64,000 bases of DNA from Burkholderiales bacterium (lineage in GTDB: Bacteria; Pseudomonadota; Gammaproteobacteria; Burkholderiales; Usitatibacteraceae). Made by a program: the position numbers and the translations under genes. Location: NCBI GenBank assembly GCA_019634955.1, contig JAHCAK010000024.1, forward strand, positions 1 through 64,000. The letters are read 5' to 3'. Shown in pieces: positions 10,330-23,855 of this stretch; the first letter of the stretch is position 1, and each line of letters opens with the position of its first letter. The notes beneath the pieces are model-generated. The model saw only the letters and a program-made list of their open reading frames with translations, had not been told where the DNA came from and made no database searches.

Positions 10330-10993
10330 CGGCCTTCTCGATGAGGTAGCCCATGCCGCGCACCGTCTTGATGTCGATGCCGGTGAAGGCGAGCTTGCGG
10401 CGCAGGCGGTAGACGAAGACCTCGACGGCGTTCACGCTCGACGCGTCGTCCCAGCCGTACAGGTGGTCGATGATCTGCTGCTTGGTCACGACGCGCCCCT
10501 CGCGCATCAGCAGCAGCTCCACGACCGCGAGCTCCCGCGCGGAGAGCTCGACCGGCTGGCCGTCGAAGGACAGCCTGCGGCCCGCCATGTCGAGCCGCAG
10601 CCGGCCGTGCACGATCTCGGAGCTCGCGAGCGCGTTGGCGCGGCGGATGAGCGCCCGCACGCGCGCCTCCAGCTCGTCCAGGCGGAAGGGCTTGGTGAGG
10701 TAGTCGTCGGCGCCCAGGTCGAGGCCGGCGACGCGGTCCTCCGGGGAGTCGCGCGCGGTGAGCGCGAGCACCGGCACGCGCGAGCGCCGCTGGCGCAGCC
10801 GCCGCAGCACCTCGAGGCCGTCGAGCCGCGGCAAGCCGAGATCGAGCAGCACCAGGTCGAAGTCGTCGCCGGCGAGCAGGCGGTCCGCCTCGTCGCCGCT
10901 CGCCGCGCGCGTCACCAGGTGGGCCGACTGCCGCAGCGCCGCGGCCACCGCCTCGGCGAGCATCTCGTCGTCCTCGACGATGAGGATGCGCAT
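10322..10993 (-). CDS. OmpR-family response regulator (TctD/QseB type)
   Basis: The 223-residue protein has a receiver domain (acidic pair Asp8/Asp9, phosphoacceptor Asp51 in LLDLGLP, Thr in LTAR, Lys in LTKPF) and a C-terminal winged helix ending in KTVRGMGYLIE, diagnostic of OmpR-type DNA binding. It should be the cognate partner of the overlapping histidine kinase gene and act as a transcription factor. The gene lies six bases downstream of the ispF stop, so it may be read from the ispDF transcript, though the functional link to isoprenoid synthesis is unclear. Confidence 0.92.
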   Translation of the reverse strand: MRILIVEDDEMLAEAVAAALRQSAHLVTRAASGDEADRLLAGDDFDLVLLDLGLPRLDGLEVLRRLRQRRSRVPVLALTARDSPEDRVAGLDLGADDYLTKPFRLDELEARVRALIRRANALASSEIVHGRLRLDMAGRRLSFDGQPVELSARELAVVELLLMREGRVVTKQQIIDHLYGWDDASSVNAVEVFVYRLRRKLAFTGIDIKTVRGMGYLIEKAGG

Positions 10994-10999
10994 GGCCGG

Positions 11000-11482
11000 C
11001 TACGCCCCCGCGAGCAGGCACGCCGCCTGGGCCGCGATCCCCTCCCCGCGCCCCGTGAACCCCAGCTTCTCGGTGGTGGTGGCCTTCACGTTCACGCACC
11101 CCGAGTCGATGCCGAGGTCGGCGGCGATGTTGGCCACCATCGCGGGGACGTGGGGCGCCATGCGCGGCGCCTCGGCGACGATCGTCGCGTCCACGTTCAC
11201 GGGCGCGAAGCCCGCCTCGCGCACGAGTCCGGCCACGCGCCGCAGCAGCTCGCGGCTGTCGATGCCCTTGTAGCGGGGGTCGCTGTCGGGGAAGTGCCGG
11301 CCGATGTCGCCGAGCGCCGCCGCCCCGAGGAGCGCGTCGCTGATGGCGTGCAGCAGCACGTCCGCGTCGCTGTGGCCGAGCAGCCCCTTGTCGTGGGCGA
11401 TCTCCACGCCGCCGATCACGAGCCGGCGGCCGGCGACGAGCGGGTGGACGTCGAATCCCTGGCCGATGCGAAAGGCCGTCAT
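11000..11482 (-). CDS. ispF: 2-C-methyl-D-erythritol 2,4-cyclodiphosphate synthase
   Basis: The 160-residue trimeric zinc enzyme of the MEP isoprenoid pathway carries out ring closure of CDP-ME 2-phosphate with release of CMP. The zinc ligands Asp11, His13 (GFDVHPL) and His45 (DVLLHAISD) are present, as is the C-terminal [17 protein letters not shown] block. Its ATG overlaps the ispD stop by 4 bp, so the two non-adjacent pathway steps are produced together. The length is as usual for the family. Confidence 0.97.
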   Translation of the reverse strand: MTAFRIGQGFDVHPLVAGRRLVIGGVEIAHDKGLLGHSDADVLLHAISDALLGAAALGDIGRHFPDSDPRYKGIDSRELLRRVAGLVREAGFAPVNVDATIVAEAPRMAPHVPAMVANIAADLGIDSGCVNVKATTTEKLGFTGRGEGIAAQAACLLAGA

Positions 11483-12186
11483 GCGTGCTTCCTCCGGAGG
11501 GCGAGGATCGTCTCCGCGAGGGCGAGGTCCTCGGGAAAGGTCACCTTGAAGTTGGCGTTGTCGCCCTGCACCAGCCGCGGCCGGTGCCCGAGCGACTCCA
11601 CGGCCTGCGACTCGTCCGTCGCGGCCGGCGCCTCGGCGAGCGCGCGCCGCAGCAGCGCATAGCGGAAGAGCTGCGGCGTCTGCGCGCGCCAGAGGCCCTC
11701 GCGCGGCACCGTCGCCCCGACGCGCGCAGGCTCCCCCTCGCGCTTGAGGGTGTCGGCCACGGGCATCGCGAGGAGCCCGCCCACGGGGTCGTCGCCCACT
11801 TCGTCCAGCAGGCGCTCGACCATCGCCGGCGTGAGGCAGGGGCGCGCGGCGTCGTGCACGAGGATCCAGTCGTCGGGTGAGGCCTCGCCCGCCAGCCGCT
11901 CGAGGGCGTTGGCCACGCTGCGCGCGCGCGTCTGCCCGCCGGCACGAAGCGGCTCGACGCGCCCGGCGAGGGCGGACCAGTCGTGCGCGTCCCAGCGGGC
12001 ATCCCCCGGCGCGAGGATGGCGATCACGCGGTCCACGCGGGCCACGGCGGCGAGCGCGGCGAGCGAGTGGCGCAGCATCGGCAGGCCCGCGACCGCGAGG
12101 TACTGCTTGGGCAGGGCGTCGCCCATGCGCGTGCCCTGGCCGGCGGCGGGCACGAGTGCGTAGGTCCTGGGGGTCGTACGGGGCAT
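11479..12186 (-). CDS. ispD: 2-C-methyl-D-erythritol 4-phosphate cytidylyltransferase
   Basis: The 235-residue nucleotidyltransferase has the N-terminal CTP-binding motif [11 protein letters not shown], the [10 protein letters not shown] motif and the DNFKVT-like end ([12 protein letters not shown]). It makes CDP-ME from MEP and CTP. The ATG at 12186 must be close to the true start because the next in-frame Met is inside the catalytic loop. A GATAAT hexamer (plus-strand ATTATC at 12196-12201) is only 9 bp upstream, which would give an almost leaderless mRNA if it is the -10. It is divergent from mltF. Confidence 0.96.
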   Translation of the reverse strand: MPRTTPRTYALVPAAGQGTRMGDALPKQYLAVAGLPMLRHSLAALAAVARVDRVIAILAPGDARWDAHDWSALAGRVEPLRAGGQTRARSVANALERLAGEASPDDWILVHDAARPCLTPAMVERLLDEVGDDPVGGLLAMPVADTLKREGEPARVGATVPREGLWRAQTPQLFRYALLRRALAEAPAATDESQAVESLGHRPRLVQGDNANFKVTFPEDLALAETILALRRKHA

Positions 12187-13650
12187 CCTCGGCCGATTAT
12201 CGCCGATTTCCCCGGCCGGCCGCCCGATGCGGCGGCGCAGATTGAATCGGGCGCGGGGCCGGGTCACACTGCGGGCCATGGCCGCGCGGATCCTCCTCGT
12301 CATCCTCGTGATCCTCGCGGCGGGGTGCGACATCTCGCGCCCTCCGGTGAAGGCGCTTTCCGAGGGCGGCAAGCTGGTGGTGGTGACCCTCAACGGCCCG
12401 GCCACCTGGTACGAGGACGCGCAGGGCCACCCGGGCGGCTTCGAGCACGACCTCGTGTCGCTCTTCGCGAAGGACCTGGGCGTCCCCCTCGAGTACGACT
12501 TCGTCGAGAGCCAGGCGAAGGCCGAGCAGGCGCTCGCCGACGGGCGCGCGCACTTCGCCGCGGCGCTCCTGCCGCGGCGCTTCGACCTGCCGGGAGGCCT
12601 CGCCTGGGGGCCGTCGTACCGCACCGCGCAGTTCCAGCTCGTCTGGAAGGCGGACCTCCCGCGGCCGCGCGGCCCCGCGGACCTCGAAGGCCGCCGCGTG
12701 GGCACGATCGGCGACCCTTTCGCCGATCCGCTGCTGCTCTCGGGCGCGACGCTCCCGGCGCGGCTCGAGCGCCTGCCGCCCGACGCAGCCGTCGAGGACC
12801 TCCTCGAGCGCGTGGCGCGCGGCGAGCTCGACGGCGCGTTGGTCGACTCCGCGCGCTTCACCATCGCCCGCAGGCACTTCCCCCAGGTCGAGGTCGCGTT
12901 CGACGTGGGCAAGCCCGTCCACTACTCCTGGCGCGTCGGGCGCGTCGACCAGAAGCCTCTGCTCGACCGCATGAAGGCGTTCTTCGCGCGGATCGAGAAG
13001 GACGGCACGCTCAGGCGCCTCACCGACCTGCACTTCGCGCACGCCGCGCGCATCTCGGCCATCGACTCCGGGACGCTGATCGAGCGCATCAACACGATGC
13101 TGCCGCGGCTCAAGCCGCACTTCCTTGAGGCCGAGCAGGTCTCGGGCTTCGACTGGCGCCTCATCGCCGCCATCGGCTACCAGGAGTCGCACTGGGACCC
13201 GCTCGCGACCTCCCCCACGGGCGTTCGCGGCCTCATGATGCTCACCGAGGAGACGGCCGACCGCCTGCAGGTCAATGACCGGCTGGACGCCCGCGAGAGC
13301 ATCCTCGGCGGCGCGCGCTACCTCGGGCTGCTGGCAAACGCGCTTCCCGCGCGCATCGCGGAGCCCGACCGCACCTACCTCGCGCTGGCCGCCTACAACC
13401 TCGGGATCGGGCACCTCGAGGACGCGCGCATCCTCGCGCAGCGCCGCGGACTTTCGCCGGACAAGTGGCAGGACGTGAAGCTCGCGCTCCCGGGGCTCAC
13501 GGACCCGGAGTCCTACCAGAAGCTCAAGCACGGCTTCGCGCGCGGCCACGAGGCCATGCAGTTCGTGGACAACGTGCGCAACTTCCACGACATCCTGTCG
13601 CGCATCGCGCCGCGCGACGGGCCGCTCGCCCCGCGGCCCGTCCCGGCGCC

Positions 13651-16363
<2,713 letters not shown>

Positions 16364-16371
16364 CGGCGCGC

Positions 16372-17691
16372 TCAGGAATCGCCGCGGGGCTCCTTGTCGC
16401 GGCTGCGCAGCCACGCGAGCTTGTCGCGGATCTTCGCCTCCAGCCCCCGGTCCGTCGGGCGGTACCAGCCGGGCGGCTGCATGCCGTCGGGGAGGTAGGA
16501 CTCGCCCGCGGCGTAGCCGCCTTCCTCGTCGTGCGCGTAGCGGTAGTCCTTGCCGTAGCCCAGTTCCTTCATGAGGCGCGTGGGGGCGTTCCGCAGCCGC
16601 AGCGGCACGGGGCGGCTCGCGTCCGTCGAGACGAACCGGCGCGCTTCCCCCCAGGCGACGTAGACCGCGTTGGACTTGGGCGCCACCGCGAGGTAGACCA
16701 CGCACTCGGCGAGCGCGAGCTCGCCCTCGGGCGAACCGAGGCGCTCGTACACCTCCGCCGCGCGCGTGGCGATCTCGAGCGCCCGCGGGTCGGCCAGGCC
16801 CACGTCCTCGCTCGCCATTCGCACCATGCGCCGCGCGAGGTAGCGCGGGTCGGCGCCGCCGTCGAGCATGCGCGCCATCCAGTAGAGGGCGGCGTCGGGG
16901 TCGCTGCCGCGCACGCTCTTGTGCAGCGCCGAGATCTGGTCGTAGAAGTTCTCGCCGCCCTTGTCGAAGCGCCGCCCGGCGCGCGTGACGACGCCCTCCA
17001 CGAACGGGGCGTCCGCGCCGCGCCGCGCCGCCGCGCGCGCGGCGCTCGCCACCTGCTCCACCAGGTTCAGGGCGCGCCGGCCGTCGCCGTCGGCGTACTC
17101 GGCCACGCGGCCGCGCGCCTCCTCCGTGACGTCGATGCCCTCGGCCTCGAAGCCGCGCACCACGAGCCGGTCGAGGTCCTCCAGCCCCAGCGGCTCCAGC
17201 ACGTACACCTGCGCGCGCGACAGGAGCGCCCCGTTCACCTCGAAGGACGGGTTCTCGGTGGTCGCGCCGATGAAGGTGAAGAGGCCGCTCTCGACGTGGG
17301 GCAGGAAGGCGTCCTGCTGGGCCTTGTTGAAGCGGTGCACCTCGTCCACGAAGAGGATGGTCGCGCGGCCGTGCGCCTCGCGCGCCAGGCGCGCGCGGTC
17401 GACCGCCTCGCGGATCTCCTTCACGCCGGCCAGCACCGCGGAAAGCGCGATGAACTCCGCGCCGAAGGCCTGGGCGAGGAGCCGCGCGAGCGTCGTCTTG
17501 CCGACGCCCGGCGGGCCCCACAGGATCATCGAGTGCAGCCGCCCCGACTCGAGGGCGACGGCGAGCGGCCTGCCCTCGCCCAGCAAGTGGCGCTGGCCGA
17601 CCACGTCCTCGACGCGCCGCGGGCGCAGCCGCTCCGCGAGCGGGGCGCTGGCCTCGCCGGTGGGAGTGAACAGGTCGCGGGCTTCGGTCAT
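16372..17691 (-). CDS. rarA: Replication-associated recombination protein A (AAA+ ATPase)
   Basis: The 439-residue MgsA/RarA/WRNIP1 family protein has the Walker A GPPGVGKT at residues 59-66, Walker B/DEVHRF motif with [11 protein letters not shown], sensor 1 [10 protein letters not shown] and a C-terminal tetramerisation domain ending near [14 protein letters not shown]. It acts at stalled forks and interacts with SSB and the clamp-loader machinery in other bacteria. The ftsK-lolA-rarA order is conserved across proteobacteria, but here rarA is separated from lolA by a small plus-strand gene. The ATG at 17691 is the only sensible start. Confidence 0.95.
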   Translation of the reverse strand: MTEARDLFTPTGEASAPLAERLRPRRVEDVVGQRHLLGEGRPLAVALESGRLHSMILWGPPGVGKTTLARLLAQAFGAEFIALSAVLAGVKEIREAVDRARLAREAHGRATILFVDEVHRFNKAQQDAFLPHVESGLFTFIGATTENPSFEVNGALLSRAQVYVLEPLGLEDLDRLVVRGFEAEGIDVTEEARGRVAEYADGDGRRALNLVEQVASAARAAARRGADAPFVEGVVTRAGRRFDKGGENFYDQISALHKSVRGSDPDAALYWMARMLDGGADPRYLARRMVRMASEDVGLADPRALEIATRAAEVYERLGSPEGELALAECVVYLAVAPKSNAVYVAWGEARRFVSTDASRPVPLRLRNAPTRLMKELGYGKDYRYAHDEEGGYAAGESYLPDGMQPPGWYRPTDRGLEAKIRDKLAWLRSRDKEPRGDS

Positions 17692-17736
17692 GGCGGGGAA
17701 ATCCGGCGCAGGCCCGGCGGCCGGGCGCCCATCGCC

Positions 17737-17747
17737 GCTATCATAGC
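17737..17747. promoter_or_regulatory. Palindromic -10 island between rarA and the 121-residue gene
   Basis: The 11-mer GCTATCATAGC is a perfect palindrome around one base. It presents TATCAT as a -10 to the plus-strand gene starting at 17770 and TATGAT to rarA starting at 17691. It is the only AT-rich patch in the 78-bp divergent gap. No clear -35 is present on either strand. It is proposed as a bidirectional promoter core. Confidence 0.45.
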
Positions 17748-17769
17748 CTTCGACGGGAAAAGGAGATCC

Positions 17770-18135
17770 ATGGACTACCGGGTGACGGTGCTCGAGAGGC
17801 ACGTGCAGGTCGAGACGGGCGGCGCCTTCGACGCGGACGTCGCGCGCGAGATCGTCGCGCGCCTCTTCGAGGCCTGCGCGACCAGCGGCCACGGGCTCGT
17901 CCTCGTCGACGCGCGCGGGCTGGCCCCCGGCGTGGGCATCGACGACCGCCTGGATCTTGCGCGCGCGATCGCCGGGAGCGGCGGGCCGCCGGTGAGGATC
18001 GCCCTCCTGGTGGACACCGCGCAGATGGTCACGAAGACGCTCGAGAACGCCGCGCACGACCGCGGGGTTCCCGTGCGCACCACCGCGAGCGTGATGGAGG
18101 CCTACCGGTTCCTGGGGATCGATCCGCCCGGCTGA
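17770..18135 (+). CDS. Small conserved-looking protein, possibly SpoIIAA/STAS-like
   Basis: This 121-residue soluble protein has no signal or membrane segment. The alternation of strands and helices ([14 protein letters not shown], then helix [17 protein letters not shown], strand GLVLVDARG, helix, strand VRIALLVDT) fits an alpha/beta STAS-type fold such as the SpoIIAA-like family, but no diagnostic motif proves it. A good AGGAGA site is 4-5 bases before the ATG. Its final 34 bp overlap the 3' end of lolA on the other strand. It interrupts the usually contiguous lolA-rarA pair. Function unknown. Confidence 0.65.
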   Translation: MDYRVTVLERHVQVETGGAFDADVAREIVARLFEACATSGHGLVLVDARGLAPGVGIDDRLDLARAIAGSGGPPVRIALLVDTAQMVTKTLENAAHDRGVPVRTTASVMEAYRFLGIDPPG

Positions 18136-18770
18136 CCGGCGGCCGGCGCGGGCCGCTCGTCCAGGACGTCGGCCCCCTTGGGCGGGGTGAAGGCGAAGGC
18201 GCCGGGATCGACCTTCGCGCCCGCCCGGAATTCCGGGAAACGCAGCATCGTGCGGCCGCCGAGCGAATCGTGCAGCTCCATCGCCGCCGGCGCGTTTCCC
18301 TTCATCCCGATGCGCACCCGCTCGAAGCCGGTGTCGCGCTCCTTCGGCACGGCCTCCAGCCACGCGAGCCCGCCTTCCGCCCCCGCCTCGCGCAGCGTGA
18401 AGACCGCCGTCACGTCGGCCTGGCCGGCAAGCAGCGCCGCCGGCGTGGCCGTGAGGGCGCGGTCGATGGCGCGCACGGTGACCTGGTTCAGGTCCTCGTC
18501 GTGGATCCAGAGCCGCGCCCCGTCGGCGACGATGAGCGTACGCGATGGCCGGTCGTAGGCCCAGCGGAACTTCCCGGGCCGCGAGAAGGCGAAGGTGCCG
18601 GCCGAGCGGTCGACCACCCGGCCGTCGCGGTCCAGCACCTCCTGCTCGAAGCGGGCGGTGGCGGTGCGCGAGGCGGCGGTGAAGGCGAGGAAGGCGTCGA
18701 CGGCGCCGGCCGCGGCGGGGAGCGACAGGCCGGCGGCGAGCGCCGCGGCCGCGACCGCCACGCCCCTCAC
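18102..18770 (-). CDS. lolA: Outer-membrane lipoprotein carrier protein LolA
   Basis: The 222-residue periplasmic chaperone carries lipoproteins from LolCDE to LolB. A signal peptide covers about the first 24 residues (hydrophobic Ala/Leu stretch ending AAAGA). The mature part shows the LolA half-barrel pattern, including [26 protein letters not shown] and the [15 protein letters not shown] ending [14 protein letters not shown]. It starts with GTG overlapping the ftsK stop by 4 bp, matching the conserved ftsK-lolA unit. A proline/glycine-rich tail of about 15 residues extends past the family end and overlaps the convergent neighbour. Confidence 0.93.
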   Translation of the reverse strand: MRGVAVAAAALAAGLSLPAAAGAVDAFLAFTAASRTATARFEQEVLDRDGRVVDRSAGTFAFSRPGKFRWAYDRPSRTLIVADGARLWIHDEDLNQVTVRAIDRALTATPAALLAGQADVTAVFTLREAGAEGGLAWLEAVPKERDTGFERVRIGMKGNAPAAMELHDSLGGRTMLRFPEFRAGAKVDPGAFAFTPPKGADVLDERPAPAAGQPGGSIPRNR

Positions 18771-21040
18771 TTCTCGGCCCTCGCGGGCGACAGGATCTCG
18801 CGGTTGCCGTTGGAGGCCATGGGGGAGACCAGGCCCGCGCGCTCCATGTCCTCGATGAGCCGCGCGGCGCGGTTGTAGCCGATGCGCAGGTGCCGCTGCA
18901 CGAGCGAGATCGAGGCGCGCCGGTTCTGCAGCACCACCTGCACGGCCTGGTCGTAGAGCGGGTCGGCCTCGCCGCCCGGCGCGTCGCCCCCCGCCTCGGA
19001 ATCCGCCTGCTCGGGGTCGTCGAGGATGCCGTCGATGTACTGCGCCTCGCCCTGGCGCTTCAGGTGCTCGACCACGCGCTGCACCTCGGCGTCGGCCACG
19101 TAGGCGCCGTGCACGCGCTGCGGGTGGCCCGTGCCCGGCGGCAGGTAGAGCATGTCGCCCTGCCCCAGCAGGCTCTCGGCGCCCTGCTGGTCGAGGATGG
19201 TGCGGGAATCGACCTTGGAGGAGACCTGGAAGGCCACGCGCGTGGGCACGTTCGCCTTGATGAGGCCCGTGATCACGTCGACGGACGGGCGCTGCGTGGC
19301 GAGGACGAGGTGGATGCCCGAGGCGCGCGACTTCTGCGCGAGGCGCGCGATCAGCTCCTCGACCTTCTTGCCGGCGACCATCATGAGGTCCGCGAGCTCG
19401 TCGATCACCACGACGATGAACGGGAGCTCCTCGAGATCCTCGGGGTTGTCGGGAGTGAGCGAGAACGGGTGCTTGAGCGGCTGCTTCTTCTCGATGCCCT
19501 CGCGCACCTTGTGGTTGTAGCCCGCGAGGTTCCTCACCGAGACCGCCGACATGAGCTTGTAGCGCCGGTCCATCTCCACCACGCACCAGTGCAGCGCCGC
19601 CGCGGCCTGGCGCATGTCCGTCACCACCGGGGCGAGCAGGTGCGGGATGCCCTCGTACACGGAGAGCTCGAGCATCTTCGGGTCGACGAGGATGAGGCGC
19701 ACGTCGGCGGCCGGCGACTTGTAGACGAGCGAGAGGATCATCGCGTTGATCGCGACCGACTTGCCCGAGCCCGTGGTGCCCGCGACCAGCAGGTGCGGCA
19801 TGCGCGCGAGGTCGGCGACCACGGGCTTGCCGGTGATGTCCTTGCCCATCGCGATCGTGAGGCGCGAATGCATGTCGGCGTAGGCCTGCGAGCCGACGAT
19901 CTCGGAAAGCCGCACGATCTCGCGCTTGGCGTTGGGGATCTCGAGCCCCATGCACGAGGTGCCGGGGATCGTCTCGACGACCCGGATCGCGGTGACGGAC
20001 AGCGCGCGGGCGAGGTCGCGGGCGAGGTTCACCACCTGCGCGCCCTTCACGCCGACGGCAGGCTCGATCTCGTAGCGCGTGACGACCGGGCCGGGATAGG
20101 CCGCGACCACCTTCACCTGGACGTTGAAGTCGAGGAGCTTCCTCTCGATGAGGCGAGAGGTGTACTCGAGCGTCTCGGGCGTCGGCCGCTCGACGTGGGC
20201 GTCGGCCGCATCGAGGAGCGCGATGGGCGGCAGCGGCGAGTCGGGGAGCTCCGCGAAGAGCGGCACCTGCTTCTCCTTCACCACGCGCTCGCTCTTCGCG
20301 ATCACCGGCTCCGGGGGCACGATGCGGATGGGCTCGTAGTCGTCGAAGATGCGCCTGGCCTCCTCGACCTTCTCCTCGCGCTCCTGCGCGGCCGCGAGCC
20401 CGGCCTCGCGGTCGCGGCTCGTCTCGCGGCGCTCGCGCACCGCGAGCCACGCCCGTTCGAGCGCGGCGCCGATCTTCTCGGCGAGCCGGATCCACGACAG
20501 GCCCGAGAAGACGCTGAACGCCGAGGCGACGACGGCCACGAGGACGAGGGTCGCGCCGGTGAAGCCCAGCGCCGCCATGGCCGGCCCCGCGGCGAGCTCG
20601 CCCACGGCGCCGCCCGGCTCGAAGCCCAGCGCGGGTGCCCGCGAGTGCAGGCGCAGCGTCGCGAGCGTGCAGGTCGCCGCCACGAGCACCACGAAGCCCG
20701 CCAGCGCCACGACGAGCGAGCGCCGGTTCACGATCTCCCAGGCCTCGACGCGCGGGTAGAGCCGCAGGATCCCCCAGGCGAGGAGCGCCACCCACCACCA
20801 CGCCGACAGGCCGAACACGCCGAAGAGCAGGTCCGCGAGCCATGCACCCAGCCCCCCCGCGCGATTCGCCACCGGCGCGCCCGTGCCGCTGTGGAAGGGC
20901 CCCGGGTCGGCCCGGTCGTAGGTGCCCAGCGCCAGCGCGAGATACGCGCCCGCGGCGAGCAGCAGGATCCAGCCCGCCTCGCGCAGGATGCGGGCGAGAC
21001 GCGGGGAAGGAGACGCGGATTTCGCGGGGGAGGCGGCCAT
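18767..21040 (-). CDS. ftsK: DNA translocase FtsK
   Basis: The 757-residue septal DNA pump has four to five N-terminal membrane helices (about residues 22-190), a short charged linker (about 200-260), then the alpha/beta motor domains. They include Walker A GTTGSGKS around residues 421-428 and Walker [15 protein letters not shown]. The C-terminal winged-helix gamma domain (from [11 protein letters not shown]) binds KOPS and XerD. The linker is much shorter than in E. coli. The ATG at 21040 is chosen; an in-frame TTG at 21052 is possible. A TATAAT (plus ATTATA 21067-21072) is 27 bp upstream, at the very edge of the palindromic element. Confidence 0.95.
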   Translation of the reverse strand: MAASPAKSASPSPRLARILREAGWILLLAAGAYLALALGTYDRADPGPFHSGTGAPVANRAGGLGAWLADLLFGVFGLSAWWWVALLAWGILRLYPRVEAWEIVNRRSLVVALAGFVVLVAATCTLATLRLHSRAPALGFEPGGAVGELAAGPAMAALGFTGATLVLVAVVASAFSVFSGLSWIRLAEKIGAALERAWLAVRERRETSRDREAGLAAAQEREEKVEEARRIFDDYEPIRIVPPEPVIAKSERVVKEKQVPLFAELPDSPLPPIALLDAADAHVERPTPETLEYTSRLIERKLLDFNVQVKVVAAYPGPVVTRYEIEPAVGVKGAQVVNLARDLARALSVTAIRVVETIPGTSCMGLEIPNAKREIVRLSEIVGSQAYADMHSRLTIAMGKDITGKPVVADLARMPHLLVAGTTGSGKSVAINAMILSLVYKSPAADVRLILVDPKMLELSVYEGIPHLLAPVVTDMRQAAAALHWCVVEMDRRYKLMSAVSVRNLAGYNHKVREGIEKKQPLKHPFSLTPDNPEDLEELPFIVVVIDELADLMMVAGKKVEELIARLAQKSRASGIHLVLATQRPSVDVITGLIKANVPTRVAFQVSSKVDSRTILDQQGAESLLGQGDMLYLPPGTGHPQRVHGAYVADAEVQRVVEHLKRQGEAQYIDGILDDPEQADSEAGGDAPGGEADPLYDQAVQVVLQNRRASISLVQRHLRIGYNRAARLIEDMERAGLVSPMASNGNREILSPARAEK

Positions 21041-21073
21041 CACGATCGGCAAGCGCGGAATGCCCGATTATAG

Positions 21074-21443
21074 GGCCCCCCGGCCCCGGAAAGTCCTCTC
21101 GCCACGACTCGGTGGTGACCTCTGGAGGAGACCTTCTGCGCGAGGACACCGGTAATGACGCCGTGTGCAGTGTGGGCAGAGGGGGTGCGGTTGGGTGTTC
21201 GCGTTTTGGATTCTTGGCCGAGTCAAGGGGCTCAGGGCGTCGATATCCGGGCCTGTGTCGACATAGGTCGGGAGGATGGCTCCGTTCGCCAGTTGATTCG
21301 GCCAAAAATCCAAAACACGAACACCCAACCGCACCCCTTCCCCTTCCGCGCGACCGGAGGTGACAACGACGTTCTGCGGCCGAGGCCCCCTCCAGGGGTA
21401 CCACCGAGTCGTGGTCAAGAGGGCTTTCCGGGGCCGGGGGGCC
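21074..21443. repeat. 370-bp imperfect palindromic (MITE-like) element
   Basis: The outer 20 bases (21074-21093) are exactly repeated in inverse at 21424-21443, and the similarity continues with mismatches for about 70 bp. A second inverted pair, 21182-21226 against 21292-21336, is about 46 bp long with only a few mismatches (core GCGGTTGGGTGTTCG). The whole is centred on GTCGAC at 21257-21262, flanked by CCTGT/ATAGG. It fills most of the 480-bp gap between ftsK and the Crp-family gene and contains no convincing coding sequence. It looks like a non-autonomous mobile element or a genus-specific palindromic repeat. No clear target-site duplication is seen. Confidence 0.8.
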
Positions 21444-21472
21444 TGCAACGAGGGAGGGAGTTCGCGGTTGAT
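21443..21472 (-). repeat. Diverged duplicate of the Crp-family gene tail
   Basis: Read on the minus strand this segment encodes INRELPPSLQ in a frame matching the last nine codons of the regulator gene (21523-21550, INRELPPSL then stop). Six of the nine codons differ, all at synonymous positions, and the stop TAG is CAG here. The copy directly abuts the right end of the palindromic element. It is not part of an obvious gene. Confidence 0.75.
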
Positions 21473-21520
21473 GCGGGGGTCCCCATCCCGATGGGGCGGG
21501 ACCGGGACGATCATCGGGTG

Positions 21521-22213
21521 CTACAGGGACGGAGGAAGCTCCCTGTTGATGATCGTGATGGACTTCGACTCCACCGCGATGAAGCCGCGCTCGGAGAGGT
21601 CCTTGAGGATGCGGTTCACCATCTCGCGGGAGGCGCCGACCATGTTGGCGAGGTCCTGCTGCGAGAGCTTCTCGCTCACCACGAGCTTGCCGTTCTGGTT
21701 GACGGCCAGCTCGAGGAGCGTGCTCGCCACGCGCCCGTAGACGTCCATGAGGGCGAGCGTGCCGATCTTGCGGTCGGCCTCGCGCACGCGCTGGGCGAGC
21801 ACGCGCAGCACCATGTTGGCGATGCGCGGGGCGCGCTCGACGCAGTGCTCGAAGGCGTGGTGCGAGAGGATGAGGAAGGTCGAGGGCTCGAGCGTGGTGA
21901 CGGAGGCCGACCGCGGCTGCTGGTCGATCATCGCCATCTCGCCGAAGAAGTGCCCCGTGCCGAGGAGCTTCAGGATGATCTCGCGCCCCTCCTCGTCGCC
22001 GATGAACACCTTCACGCGACCGGACTCGATCATGTAGAGAGAGTCGCCGATCTCGCCCTCGGTGAGGACGACGGCGTGCTTGGGGTAGCTCTTCTCGACG
22101 GCGACGGAGCGGATCACGTCCAGCTCCTGGTCGCTCATCTGCGTGAAGAACGGCACCGCCTTGAGCGCCTGCGTGCGCTCGCCGATCGCGGCCTTCGGCG
22201 TGGGGGAGGTCAT
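21521..22213 (-). CDS. Crp/Fnr-family transcriptional regulator
   Basis: The 230-residue regulator has an N-terminal cyclic-nucleotide-binding barrel (about residues 20-140) with a phosphate-binding cassette GEMAMIDQQPRSASV, a dimerisation helix, and a C-terminal helix-turn-helix in SQQDLANMVGASREMVNRIL. The Arg and Glu that contact cAMP in Crp are conserved, and there is no N-terminal cysteine cluster, so it is Crp-like rather than Fnr-like. It sits between trxB and ftsK, the place occupied by lrp in E. coli. Its promoter lies so close that the mRNA may be nearly leaderless. Targets are unknown. Confidence 0.9.
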   Translation of the reverse strand: MTSPTPKAAIGERTQALKAVPFFTQMSDQELDVIRSVAVEKSYPKHAVVLTEGEIGDSLYMIESGRVKVFIGDEEGREIILKLLGTGHFFGEMAMIDQQPRSASVTTLEPSTFLILSHHAFEHCVERAPRIANMVLRVLAQRVREADRKIGTLALMDVYGRVASTLLELAVNQNGKLVVSEKLSQQDLANMVGASREMVNRILKDLSERGFIAVESKSITIINRELPPSL

Positions 22214-22221
22214 GGGTAGGG

Positions 22222-22249
22222 ACTATAGCCAAAAGTCCTTGTCTGTCAA
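22222..22249 (-). promoter_or_regulatory. Strong sigma-70 promoter of the Crp-family gene
   Basis: On the minus strand TTGACA (22249-22244) and TATAGT (22227-22222) are separated by 16 bp, close to the consensus. Transcription would start near 22215, only a couple of bases before the ATG at 22213, which implies a leaderless or almost leaderless message. Confidence 0.75.
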
Positions 22250-22251
22250 TT

Positions 22252-22265
22252 GCTTGATCTCAAGC
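22252..22265. promoter_or_regulatory. Candidate operator between the Crp-family gene and trxB
   Basis: GCTTGATCTCAAGC has 6-bp inverted arms (GCTTGA/TCAAGC) around TC, and resembles the TTGAT...ATCAA layout of Fnr/Crp-type half-sites with a shorter spacing. It sits just upstream of the -35 of the regulator promoter and upstream of the trxB extended -10. Autoregulation or control of trxB is an inference. Confidence 0.4.
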
Positions 22266-22276
22266 TTCCCCCCGCA

Positions 22277-23851
<1,575 letters not shown>

Positions 23852-23855
<4 letters not shown>

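Noticed and set aside
21068-21514. 148-codon frame through the palindromic element
   Set aside because: It merely reads both arms of the inverted repeat and the duplicated gene tail; the peptide is low in hydrophobic periodicity and has no start signal.
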